In this document: in pieces, positions 12,816-21,073 of the stretch
How positions within the stretch are numbered: the stretch's first letter is position 1
Layout: every line of letters begins with the position of its first letter
Assembly (NCBI RefSeq): GCF_000203815.1
Contig: NW_004457690.1
Location: 1-64,000 of the forward strand
Source: Cavenderia fasciculata
Lineage: Eukaryota; Evosea; Eumycetozoa; Acytosteliales; Cavenderiaceae
DNA length: 64,000 bases
Direction: 5' to 3'
Made by a program: the position numbers and the translations under genes
Notes under the pieces: model-generated
The model's database searches: none
Seen by the model: the letters and a program-made list of their open reading frames with translations, nothing else
Told to the model about the DNA's origin: nothing

Positions 12816-12887
12816 CTCCCCTTCCGAGAATTGAACTCGGGCCTTTCGCGTGACAGGCGAAAATCCTCACCACTAGACCAAAAGGGA
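12816..12887 (-). tRNA. tRNA-Asp (anticodon GUC), copy 1
   Basis: The 72-nt cloverleaf reads TCCCTTT...AAGGGGA with discriminator G and one G-U pair in the acceptor stem. The anticodon arm is TTCGC-CTGTCAC-GCGAA, giving anticodon GTC; the T arm is CCGAG-TTCAATT-CTCGG. The tRNA is identical by eye to copies 2 and 3. A T run follows its 3' end. About 50 bp upstream (to the right) lie the nested LINE insertions. Confidence 0.96.
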
Positions 12888-12937
12888 ACTGATATGTCCA
12901 AATTTGGAAAATTCAAGTCTGCTTCGCCGCTGCGCCC
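12888..12937. repeat. Conserved tRNA-Asp upstream flank and insertion site, copy 1
   Basis: These 50 bases match the upstream flanks of copies 2 and 3 almost base for base: a block reading TCCAAATTTGGAAAATTCAAG followed by a GC-rich patch ending CGCTGCGCCC. The last ten bases (12928-12937) recur at 15906-15915 and are read as the left target-site duplication of LINE-A. Confidence 0.85.
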
Positions 12938-12946
12938 ACGCTCTCA

Positions 12947-14940
12947 GCCCCTACCAAACGGGCTTTGTCCCAGGACGTCTGATCCACGACAATCTGATCG
13001 TCATGAAGCAAGCACTCGAGACAAACAAGGACAACAAAGAGGCCATCACCACTCTCTACGACTTTTCCAAGGCATTTGATTCTGTCTCCCACCCTGCCAT
13101 CCAACGAACCTTGACCAAGATGGGTGCTCCACCACTGATAGTCAACGCTGTTATGTCCATGCTAGCAGACTCTTCAGTCCGTGTACGAGTAGGAGACTCG
13201 CTGTCTGAACCATTCCACACCGTCAGAGGCACAAAGCAAGGTGATCCAATATCACCGACGCTATTTGCCCTCATCGCCGAGCCACTGGCGAGAAGCATCA
13301 TCAATGACGGCCGCATACAAGGTTTGCCAATCGATACCACAACTGCAAAGCCACCAGTCTCTCTCTCTATGCTCCCACCGCCAGCTTTTGGAACCAAACA
13401 GAGAAAGCCACCGCCTCTTGTCCACCTCAACTGGGTAAAGCTACTCCAGTTTGCCGACGACACGTCTACATTTGCCAAAAACATCCGAGAATTTAAACTA
13501 ATGGACGAATGGATTCAGCTATTCTGTAAAGCTACATCATCCAAAGTCAACACTGACAAATGTGTGATCATGTCACCTGGCAGTCCAACCAATTTACCGT
13601 ACCCACTGATGGACAAGGAAAGCAAAGAACGTTACCTCGGCTACTACTTTAACCAGTTTGGTTTGGTACCACACCTTCCAGAGCGTATTGACAAGGTAAT
13701 CAACGATTTGATTAGATGGAAACCTAAACACAACAACAACTATAGAGGTAAATTAGCTTTGCTCAAAACATATGGTCTGTCACAATTAAATTATTTCACG
13801 TACCTTGAATCACCTAGTCACGAGGCAATCACCAGATTGGAAAAGGTTATTGATTGGTTCATGTTCAGCAACGACCGTCAGTACGACCCAACCAAGCCAA
13901 CCAAAAGAACCATGTCCAAGAAACGCTCCATACGATCGATCGACCAAGGTGGTCTCAACCTCTGGGACCTCAACGCTAGATTCCGTGCCCAAAAGGCATG
14001 GATGTTCGAAAGGTTCCTCCACGAGGTAAAGAACGACCGAGTTGCAAAGGTTTCCTTTGCCCAATCATGGATGGACCAACTCAACCAAGACAAACCAAAC
14101 GATTTTGTCCGCCTCTGCCGCAGCGAGTGGGAAAAGCTTACCCAACCCTACGACGTCAGCAGAGAGGCTGTACCCAAGCCAGCAATGGAACCAGACAAAA
14201 GAGGAAGAGTACCTCTCAAACAAGTGAACCTCCAAAGGCTAACCATAGCCAACGAAAAGTGGAATGTGTACGACCCGACCCCAGGCCAAAAGATCTTAGC
14301 AACCGACGACAGAGTGTATCCAATGAATGCACTAGCTGCTCTCTCTACCATCGTACTACCAAAGGGTCGAGATCTGGTTTGGAAGTATGTAACCAAATGT
14401 CTCCCGCTCGTCAGGGGTGACCCAGTCGCTTCAATCTGTGTATCGTGTGGCAAAGATGAATCTTCCAAGCATTTGTTCTTTCAATGCAAGGAGACCACAC
14501 TACCAGTAAAGTTACTGAAAGAGGTTACTGCTGCCAACAACATTACACCACCAGTTTGGGACATCACCCTCCTCAACCTCAAACAAACTCCAATGACTAT
14601 AAACTTGGTCGCTGCAACACTAGAACGAATATGGTTCCGACGTAATGATCTACGTCACCAAAGAGATGAACCTTTCACTGAACAATACCTGCGAGCTAGA
14701 TTGATAAGTGATATGCGACATATTATAAAAGTAAACTGGGACAAGACGTTAGAATTGTGTAATCGATGGCACTTGGCTCTAATGAACCAAACCGATGAAT
14801 CAGTAATACATACGATTACAGAACGAATACAAACTATCATCCTTCGATTCTCCTCCAACTACAACCATCCTACTGTCTACAAGATCGCACTACCTAGTCA
14901 TTTGGAGAGGTACAAGACTCTGCGTACACTACATCTATAA
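12947..14940 (+). pseudogene. Truncated LINE ORF2: reverse transcriptase and CCHC-like finger
   Basis: The reading frame is open for about 665 codons from the 5' truncation to the stop, with no internal stop. It opens at SPYQTGFVPGR, then shows the RT motifs DFSKAFD, GTKQGDPISPTLF and the catalytic FADD (13450-13461), followed by YLGYYFNQFG in the thumb region. A Cys/His cluster, CVSCGKDESSKHLFFQC (14437-14487), matches the zinc-binding domain common in LINE C termini. The N-terminal endonuclease and the first RT motifs are absent, so it should be inactive as it stands. G+C content is much higher than in neighbouring intergenic DNA. An in-frame ATG at 12904 lies in the tRNA flank and is not a native start. 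Confidence 0.9.
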
Positions 14941-15100
14941 TCGATCACCTCAACCTCATTCTTCACATCCTCCTCAACACCTTCATCTTCTTCTATTCTC
15001 TCTTCATCTATCAATAATAATATTAATAATATAATAATTTACTAAATAATAATAACATAGAATAATTATATAACACAATATTACAGCCTATAGTGCTGAG

Positions 15101-15131
<31 letters not shown>

Positions 15132-15424
15132 CGATATCTTTAACCAATTTATTTTTAGAACAAGCAACAACCCAAAACAATCCAACATGCTTGACACTAT
15201 ACAATAAGATACATGATCAACGTCCATATAACATGTATCATAGACATGGACAACCCCCAGAACAAATTAACTTTAATTCTTCTCGAAATTAACTTTAATT
15301 CTTCTTGAGATAATCTTTATTTCTTGCTGGTCAATTAAAATGTATAATTAATAAAACTTTGTAACTTCTGAGTACTACTCTTCCCGATAGGAGAGAACAG
15401 GAAAAGAATTACTTTAAAAAAAAA
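12947..15424 (+). mobile_element. 5'-truncated TRE5-like LINE (non-LTR retrotransposon)
   Basis: The element is bounded by a perfect 15-bp direct repeat, GCGCCCACGCTCTCA, at 12932-12946 and 15425-15439, read as the target-site duplication. It begins inside the reverse-transcriptase domain, so endonuclease, ORF1 and the 5' UTR are missing. ORF2 runs to a stop at 14938-14940. A 3' region follows with an A run of about 30 (roughly 15101-15130), a further stretch of about 290 bp containing AATAAA, and a final A9 tract directly before the right repeat. Its truncated 5' end faces tRNA-Asp copy 1, about 59 bp upstream of it. It lies inside an older LINE (15440-15905). A 99% identical fragment occurs at 1-239, so the family was active recently. 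Confidence 0.9.
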
Positions 15425-15905
15425 GCGCCCACGCTCTCAACTTCACCAAACTGCGAACACATCATAGGCTCTATGTCAATGCTGTTGCTATACTCTTCCA
15501 CCGCACATGGTGTCACCACCTGAATGTGCAATTCGACTTTGATGATGGCGATCGCAACTACTCTCTCGACCCAAACGAAGTAGCAATCGTTACCAAACGA
15601 TTCAAAACTATAATCTATCTTGAATACCTGAAACTAATCCAAAACTGCAAGTCGATCCTAGCTAAATGTCAACCTGATCGATGGTCGGTCACTAATCTCG
15701 AACTGATCGCAAACTTTAGTAAATTCTCTCTCATTTGGGGCAAACTAGCTTCACCCTATCGCATTCCCTCCTTCCTAACTAAAACTAACCACTATCTAAC
15801 AACTACTCCAAATTAAACAACAATTTAATCATTAATTTAAAAATAAACAATATGACTTCAGCGGTGATGAAGAGGTCAAAGATTTTATTAAAAAAAAAAA
15901 AAAAA
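15425..15905 (+). mobile_element. LINE-A: 3' end of a second TRE-like LINE
   Basis: An open frame from 15427 to a stop at 15814-15816 reads AHALNFTKLRTHHR... and ends ...NHYLTTTPN, followed by a short 3' UTR and an A run (about 15891-15905). It matches the minus-strand element at 16913-17795 over protein and 3' UTR, so this is a distinct LINE family C terminus. The 10-bp repeat CGCTGCGCCC at 12928-12937 and 15906-15915 is its target-site duplication, split from the element by the later LINE at 12947-15424. Its 5' junction shares GCCC with the target, suggesting microhomology at truncation. Relative to tRNA-Asp copy 1 it was inserted 50 bp upstream, 5' end towards the tRNA. Confidence 0.8.
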
Positions 15906-15975
15906 CGCTGCGCCCGCCCCATTTTTTTTGGAAGAAATCACTTCAAAAGTAGATCATAATCGATTCAGTTGTGAC
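15906..15975 (+). repeat. Displaced tRNA-Asp upstream flank ('flank B')
   Basis: This begins with the LINE-A target-site duplication and continues with GCCCCATTTTTTTTGGAAG and a block reading AAAAGTAGATCATAATCGAT. The same sequence follows directly after the GC-rich patch upstream of tRNA-Asp copy 3 (18914-18980) and, with changes, copy 2. It is therefore the original upstream DNA of tRNA-Asp copy 1, pushed about 3 kb away by two insertions. Confidence 0.8.
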
Positions 15976-16861
15976 GTGATAGGAATTTTACAGAAATCAA
16001 GTTTCATTGAGAGTTGTATTCATTTTTTACTTGATTGTTGCTCTTTTTTCCAGAAATTCCATCGATCCTTTGTCATGTGGTTCCAAAAACAATAACCTCA
16101 TTTAGGTAGAAGATATTAATTTGGAAGAGATTAGACATATATATTCACGGTGAGGAGAAACTGGTTTAGTTGGTATAATATTTACCAATCAATTGTTAGA
16201 ATAAGACAGTTTAAATTCCAACAAGTCAGATTGAAAAAACTCATGTTTTTCATTTATCAAAAACAATATGGATTATTTTCATGAATACAAATAATCTGTT
16301 TTTTCATAAAAGTAAAAATAATGAGATCCAAAAATATAAATAACAAATTGAAAAGTGATAATGGCAAATAGTAAAAAGATAATGCCAAAGGGTTTGACTA
16401 TAGAGATAAGATTCTCAGTTCTGTAGAATAATAATCTTATTTCAACTCTTCTAATCGATTGATTATGATTGTGATTACTATATAGATACTTGGTAAATAT
16501 AATTAGTTTGAGAGGTATAAAATAATAATAATATATAGATATATGAATATATAGATAGTAATAATGACTTTAGATTAGATTGTAAATGATTATTAATTAT
16601 AGTAATAAAAGATGATAATATTAATTATTTTTATTTTTAGATGATGAAACAATTAAAAAATACTTTCTATAGAATGTCTCTTTATTGGATTATTCTAATC
16701 CTTCTTATAATTGTTGATCCAGACGACTAACTGACGATGGTTAGTCGTTAGTATTTTATCCAAAATACTTTACATATTTGACTTGTCAACCAGGATTGAG
16801 TATATTGAGTTCAATGAGATATCAATGAAATATCATTGAGATATCATTGATTTTAAACAAT
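15976..16861. other. AT-rich spacer at the centre of the inverted arrangement
   Basis: I see no gene. The stretch separates two flank-B copies in opposite orientation. It holds a 9-bp hairpin stem (16723-16731 with 16740-16748, 8-nt loop) and short alternating repeats of ATATCATTGAG type at about 16807-16850. Confidence 0.6.
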
Positions 16862-16912
16862 CTAGATCTAACAATGATCTACTTTTGATGTAATTTCTTC
16901 CAAATTTTCTTT
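16862..16912 (-). repeat. Flank B, inverted copy
   Basis: Reverse-complemented, this reads TTTGGAAGAAATTACATCAA and continues into AAGTAGATCAT, matching 15920-15960 with several changes. It sits next to the A-rich 3' end of the inverted LINE-A' element. Confidence 0.75.
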
Positions 16913-17795
16913 TTTTTTAATTAAATCTTTGACCCTTCACTGCTGGAATCATTTTATTTATTTTTAATTATTGTTTAATAAAGTAGACTGTTTTGGTTAG
17001 GAAGGAGGGAGATGCGATAGTGAGTAGTTGCCCCAGATGATTGAGAATTTATGATCTCGAGATTAGTACCTACCATCTATCAGGTTGACATTTAGCTAGT
17101 TTCGACTTTCAGTTTTGGATTAGTTTCAGATATCGATATTCAATATGGATTATAGTTTTGAATCGTTTGGTAACGGTTGCTATTTTCGTTGTCAAAGTCG
17201 AATGCACCTTCAGGTGCCACCATGGGATGAAAGAGTAAAGCAGCAGCATTGGCGAAACGTCTGTGATGTGCTCTCTGCTTGGTAAAGTTTAGAGCGTGGG
17301 CATTCCACTCCACTCTGTTGTCCGTCCGGTCGAGAAGCAACTTGCTAAAGAGTGGATTGGTTGGAAGTGGTTTATTCAAACAAATAGTGTATGGTACTGT
17401 GTATATTTCACCATCGAATACCGTGTGACATGCATTCCCAGCTGGGAACGTTTCATAATACTGGTAAAGAAACGAAAGAGGGTGTCTATTGCTGTCGTGC
17501 ATTTGTCACTTGTCACGACTTCAAATATTTGATAGATGTTGGTAACAAAGAGGGTCTCAAACACCCTTTGACCAACCGTCCTTTGTTAGTCTGGTTGATT
17601 GGAGAGCAGAGAAGTGGCTCCTTGTCAGAGATGTGATTTGGAAGATAGGGCCCAAATTCGGTGGTTTGTCGTTCACGGTACTGTTGTAACCATCCTTCCC
17701 AGCATGTTTGGAAGTATGTGGAGTTGTAAGAGGGTGCCAGGCATATAATCGTGAGTATATCGTTGGGCCAACACCCTTCACAACACAACTATTCA
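16913..17795 (-). mobile_element. LINE-A': decayed second copy of the LINE-A family
   Basis: On the minus strand this carries the LINE-A C terminus (AHALNFTKQRAHHRRFANAA...) and a 3' UTR matching 15660-15890, ending in an A-rich tail. It extends about 480 bp further 5' than LINE-A. That extra part (17297-17795) is protein-coding-like but split over three frames (17513-17788, 17376-17564 and 17140-17502), so the copy is broken. Its 5' end lies about 109 bp upstream of tRNA-Asp copy 2 and faces it, the same orientation as LINE-A at copy 1. I saw no clear target-site duplication, in keeping with greater age. Confidence 0.75.
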
Positions 17796-17903
17796 AATCG
17801 ATTGATTATGATTGACTGTTGAATCGATTATGGTCTACTTTTGAAAAAATGGCGGGCGCAGCGGCGAACGAGACTTGAATTTTCCAAATTTGGACATATC
17901 AGT
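17796..17903 (-). repeat. tRNA-Asp upstream flank, copy 2
   Basis: Reverse-complemented, this matches the flanks of copies 1 and 3: the AAATTTGGAAAATTCAAG block, the GC-rich patch ending GCTGCGCCCGCC, then AAAAGTAGACCATAATCGAT. The patch lies about 40-55 bp from the tRNA, as in the other copies, but here holds no insertion. Confidence 0.8.
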
Positions 17904-17975
17904 TCCCTTTTGGTCTAGTGGTGAGGATTTTCGCCTGTCACGCGAAAGGCCCGAGTTCAATTCTCGGAAGGGGAG
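17904..17975 (+). tRNA. tRNA-Asp (anticodon GUC), copy 2
   Basis: The sequence is the same 72-nt cloverleaf as copy 1 (anticodon loop CTGTCAC, T loop TTCAATT). It is followed by GATC, a T run, GC and a longer T run that should stop Pol III. It diverges from copy 1 and converges with copy 3. Confidence 0.96.
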
Positions 17976-18250
17976 ATCGTTTTTGCTTTTTTTTTTGCCC
18001 CTGCCGCCGCAGCCCCCTGTTTTCATGTTTATCGTGTTCTCCTCTTCATTTTCTATCGATTTATCAAGGTTTCATTCATTTTCATCAAATCCTCGCTGGG
18101 AAATCATCAAAACCGTCAATCAATAAAAATACATTTTGGTAAAAGAAAGTTTTACTCCTGTCTCAACAGCTGTCTGTTTTAATGTTTATCGTGTTCTCCT
18201 CTTATTTTCCATAGATTCATCAAAGTTTCATTCATTTTCATCAAATCCTC
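17976..18250. repeat. tRNA-Asp downstream flank, copy 2
   Basis: This matches the reverse complement of 12560-12815. A second, shorter copy of the block around TTTATCGTGTTCTCCTCTT begins near 18187, so the flank contains a tandem imperfect repeat. No gene is seen. Confidence 0.75.
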
Positions 18251-18699
18251 GGGGAAAAATAATCAATACTGTCCACCAAGATTATCCATTTCAAATCATT
18301 TTTTTTCTATCTTAAAATATATATATTTGTTAAATATAAATCAATCATATATAAACCAACCAAACCATTTTATCAAACAAAGATCAATTGTTCGAAATCA
18401 TTGAGCTTTGAGATAGGCTCCTTTCCTCACCCTCACGTTTTTTGTAAAACATCTTTTAAAATAAAATACAATTCTTTTAATTTTAAAATTAAAAGTAAAT
18501 ACATGAATTTTTTTTTGGAAAATTGGCAAAAGATTGGATTAATGTCAATCCTGGATATTCAATATTATATAGTTCTTGTTTAAATCGAAGGTTTTCCGCA
18601 CTTTTTATATCTTACATTCATTCTTCTTGGCTCAATTTTTTTTTATCATTGATATTTTTTTTTACTATGTACTTGCTTGAATGATATCTCGTTGAGGAT
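18251..18699. other. AT-rich intergenic between convergent tRNA-Asp genes
   Basis: Nothing recognisable is present. The sequence is A/T-rich with scattered homopolymers and no convincing open frame. Confidence 0.6.
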
Positions 18700-18812
18700 C
18701 TGATAAAAATGAATTAAATCTTGATAAATAGATAGAAAATGAAGAGGAGAACACGATAAACATGAAAACAGGGGGCTGCGGCGGCAGGGGCAAAAAAAAA
18801 AGCAAAAAGGAT
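18700..18812. repeat. tRNA-Asp downstream flank, copy 3
   Basis: This matches the downstream flanks of copies 1 and 2, including GGGGGCTGCGGCGGCAGGGG and the A run that is a T run on the transcribed strand. Confidence 0.8.
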
Positions 18813-18884
18813 CTCCCCTTCCGAGAATTGAACTCGGGCCTTTCGCGTGACAGGCGAAAATCCTCACCACTAGACCAAAAGGGA
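18813..18884 (-). tRNA. tRNA-Asp (anticodon GUC), copy 3
   Basis: The 72-nt sequence is identical by eye to copies 1 and 2, with the same acceptor, anticodon and T arms. It is convergent with copy 2, about 840 bp apart. Its upstream flank carries no LINE insertion, so it shows the empty-site structure. Confidence 0.96.
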
Positions 18885-19095
18885 ACTGATATGTCCAAAT
18901 TTGGAAAATTCAAGTGTGGTTCGCCGTTGCGCCCGCCCCATTTTTTAAAAGAAATCACTTCAACAGTAGATCATAATCGATTCAGTTATGTACTCTTTAG
19001 TTGTGACAAGATAAAAAAATTCAAACCTGCTCCCCGCCGCGCCTTGACCATTTCTTTGGAAGAAAATACATCAAAAGTCGATCATAATCATAGAT
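18885..19095. repeat. tRNA-Asp upstream flank, copy 3, in two tandem units
   Basis: The first unit (about 18885-19005) is the empty form of the site: the AAATTTGGAAAATTCAAG block, GC-rich patch and flank B are contiguous. A second, more diverged unit (about 19017-19095) repeats ATTCAAA, a GC patch CCCCGCCGCGCC and TTTCTTTGGAAGAAAATAC. The flank is therefore tandemly duplicated. Confidence 0.7.
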
Positions 19096-19141
19096 AATTT
19101 ATTGGAAGTTTTGAATTTTTGGTTTTTTTAATATATTTACT

Positions 19142-20421
19142 TTATTTATTTAAAATTGAACCAATTTTTTCACCAACCTTGATTGATTTGTTTGGTTTCA
19201 AGTGGTCAAAAGAAAAGGTTGTATTGTCTGGTAATTCGAAAATAATAATAACAGTTGATCCCATTCTAAAGAATGCAAACTCTGAACCTTTTTGGTTGAA
19301 TAGATTCTGATAACTCTTTTGATAAAACTCTTTTTTATCCAATTCTTGTTGTTGGTGAGGATTGTTTGTTGAAAGGTCCTTGTCAAAATCCAATACTATT
19401 GATCCAACATTTGAAGCACCGACAGGTGTCATTGAAAAGAACCCATATTTCCATTGACCTGTGACAACCACACGTTCATTGAGAGCAAACAACCCAGGAA
19501 TAATACGAGTAGCCATTTTACCAACAGGAAACAAATAACCAGGAAAATGATAACTATTTTCAACTATCCAATCTGTTGGATTGTGGACACCATGATAGTC
19601 CCCTGGTGACAAATAAATTCCAATATGATAAAGATTCTTTCCTGCCAATTGTTTTGATTGAGATTCACCTAGAAATTGTTCCAATGAATAGGATAAACCT
19701 TTTACTTGTTCCAAAGAATCTTTGTTTACTTTTCCAAAATAAATGATTTTCCCATCGACTGGACTAACCAGTGGTGCTTTCATATCAATGTCTCTACAAC
19801 CAGGACACAATCTTCTAGAAAAAAAGTCAGCCATTGATTGATATTCTACCAATGGTTTTTCAACCTCTTTTAAATTTACTCCAAACATTGTTGAATAGGT
19901 TTTATAAACAGATTCTCTCATTGATATTGGTAATATAATATTTGAACATTTTCCCCAAATCGTTGAAGTAAATCTAAAAGGTATTCTTTTTAAATATTCC
20001 ATCTAAAAATAAATAAAATAGAAAAGGAAATTAGAATCGTATACGATTTATTGATCTATTTGAATATTATTCTTACATGAGTTTGAGAATCTTTTAATTT
20101 ATAATAAAATATAGTACCAACTGCAGTAGCACTTGAAAATAAAACAAATGTTTTAAGTAATCCAAGTTTTGTAATTGTTTTCTTTTTATCATCCATTTCA
20201 ATCTTTAATGATTCTATTTTTATTGCATTTTGAAATGATTGGTTTAACGGAATAGCTTTTTGAAATGATAACAGTTGATTCTTTTTCTTTTCTTTTAAAT
20301 AATAATTATGATTATCGTTTCCAATGATTGATTTTTTTAATGATATTATTATTGGTGGTGATGATAAAGATGAAGATGAAGATATTATATTGGTTACATT
20401 ATTAGTTTCTATTATTGCCAT
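19142..20421 (-). CDS. Phosphatidylserine decarboxylase proenzyme, mitochondrial
   Basis: Two exons on the minus strand, 20077-20421 and 19142-20002, give 401 residues. The enzyme converts phosphatidylserine to phosphatidylethanolamine in the inner mitochondrial membrane. It self-cleaves at an LGST-type motif, here MGST with Ser near residue 364 becoming the pyruvoyl group. Other family marks are FFSRRL, VSPVDGKI, HIGIYLSPGDYHGVHNP (with the conserved His) and VGASNVGSI. Exon 1 supplies a low-complexity N terminus and one membrane anchor (LLKTFVLFSSATAVGTIFYY, near residues 85-105). The long Ser-rich start is not a clear presequence, so mitochondrial placement rests on the family. It is divergent from the MoaD-like gene, 225 bp apart. 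The tRNA-Asp repeat flank ends about 45 bp past its stop. Confidence 0.92.
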
Positions 20422-20646
20422 TATATATAAAAATAAAAAAAAGAGAAAGATAATGAAAATGTTCAAAAAAGAGAAGAGAAAAAAAAAAAGATATAAAAAA
20501 AATGTTCATTTTCGATATTGTGTGTTTTTTTAAACACCCACCTTTTACTCGATTAAGATCTTTCACTTTAGTATTAGTAGTATATTACTACTTATTCTTT
20601 GGTTGCACGATACCATTCATTTCGAAAAAGGTTAAAGAGGGGTACC

Positions 20647-20997
20647 ATGGCAATTATAATAGTTAAATGTTTATTATTTGCAAAGATTAAAGATCTATTG
20701 AATAATCAATCATCGATAGATATAGAGTTGGATGATGATCATTGTAAACCAATTGATTTGTTTAATAAATTAAAACAATTATATCCTCAAGCTTCATCTG
20801 TAAGAATGAAATGAAAATGAAATGAAAATGAAATAGTATTATTAAGTATTCATTCTAATACTTGTTTTCTTTTTCTTTTTTAGGTATTAGATATTTGTAT
20901 GCTCGCAATCAACTTAGAATATGTTGATAAAGATGAAAACATTGAAATAAAATCAACTGATGAGGTATCTATTATTCCACCAGTTAGTGGAGGTTAA
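20647..20997 (+). CDS. Molybdopterin synthase sulfur carrier subunit (MoaD/MOCS2A)
   Basis: Two exons, 20647-20799 and 20884-20997, give 88 residues. The protein begins MAIIIVKCLLFAKIKDLL, a beta-grasp strand typical of MoaD, and ends IIPPVSGG. The C-terminal Gly-Gly is the residue pair that is adenylated and thiocarboxylated to deliver sulfur to cyclic pyranopterin monophosphate in molybdenum-cofactor synthesis. The downstream Met was chosen over one 48 bases upstream because family members start at this strand. The intron starts with repeats of GAAATGAAAAT type. The partner large subunit MOCS2B is not in this window. Confidence 0.9.
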
Positions 20998-21073
20998 ATC
21001 ACAATGAACATTCAACATGTTTGATTTTATTATAAAATGATAATATTATAAATTATAAGGTTGAGTTTATAGT

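Noticed and set aside
12662-12916. Open frames running through tRNA-Asp copy 1, and their equivalents at 17835-18142 and 18646-19097
   Set aside because: They read through tRNA genes and repeat flanks; the shared protein-like sequence only reflects the repeated DNA.
16150-16225. tRNA-like wording (GGTTTAGTTGGTATAATAT, then TTTAAATTCC) in the spacer
   Set aside because: No acceptor or anticodon stem pairs convincingly, so at most it is a decayed relic.
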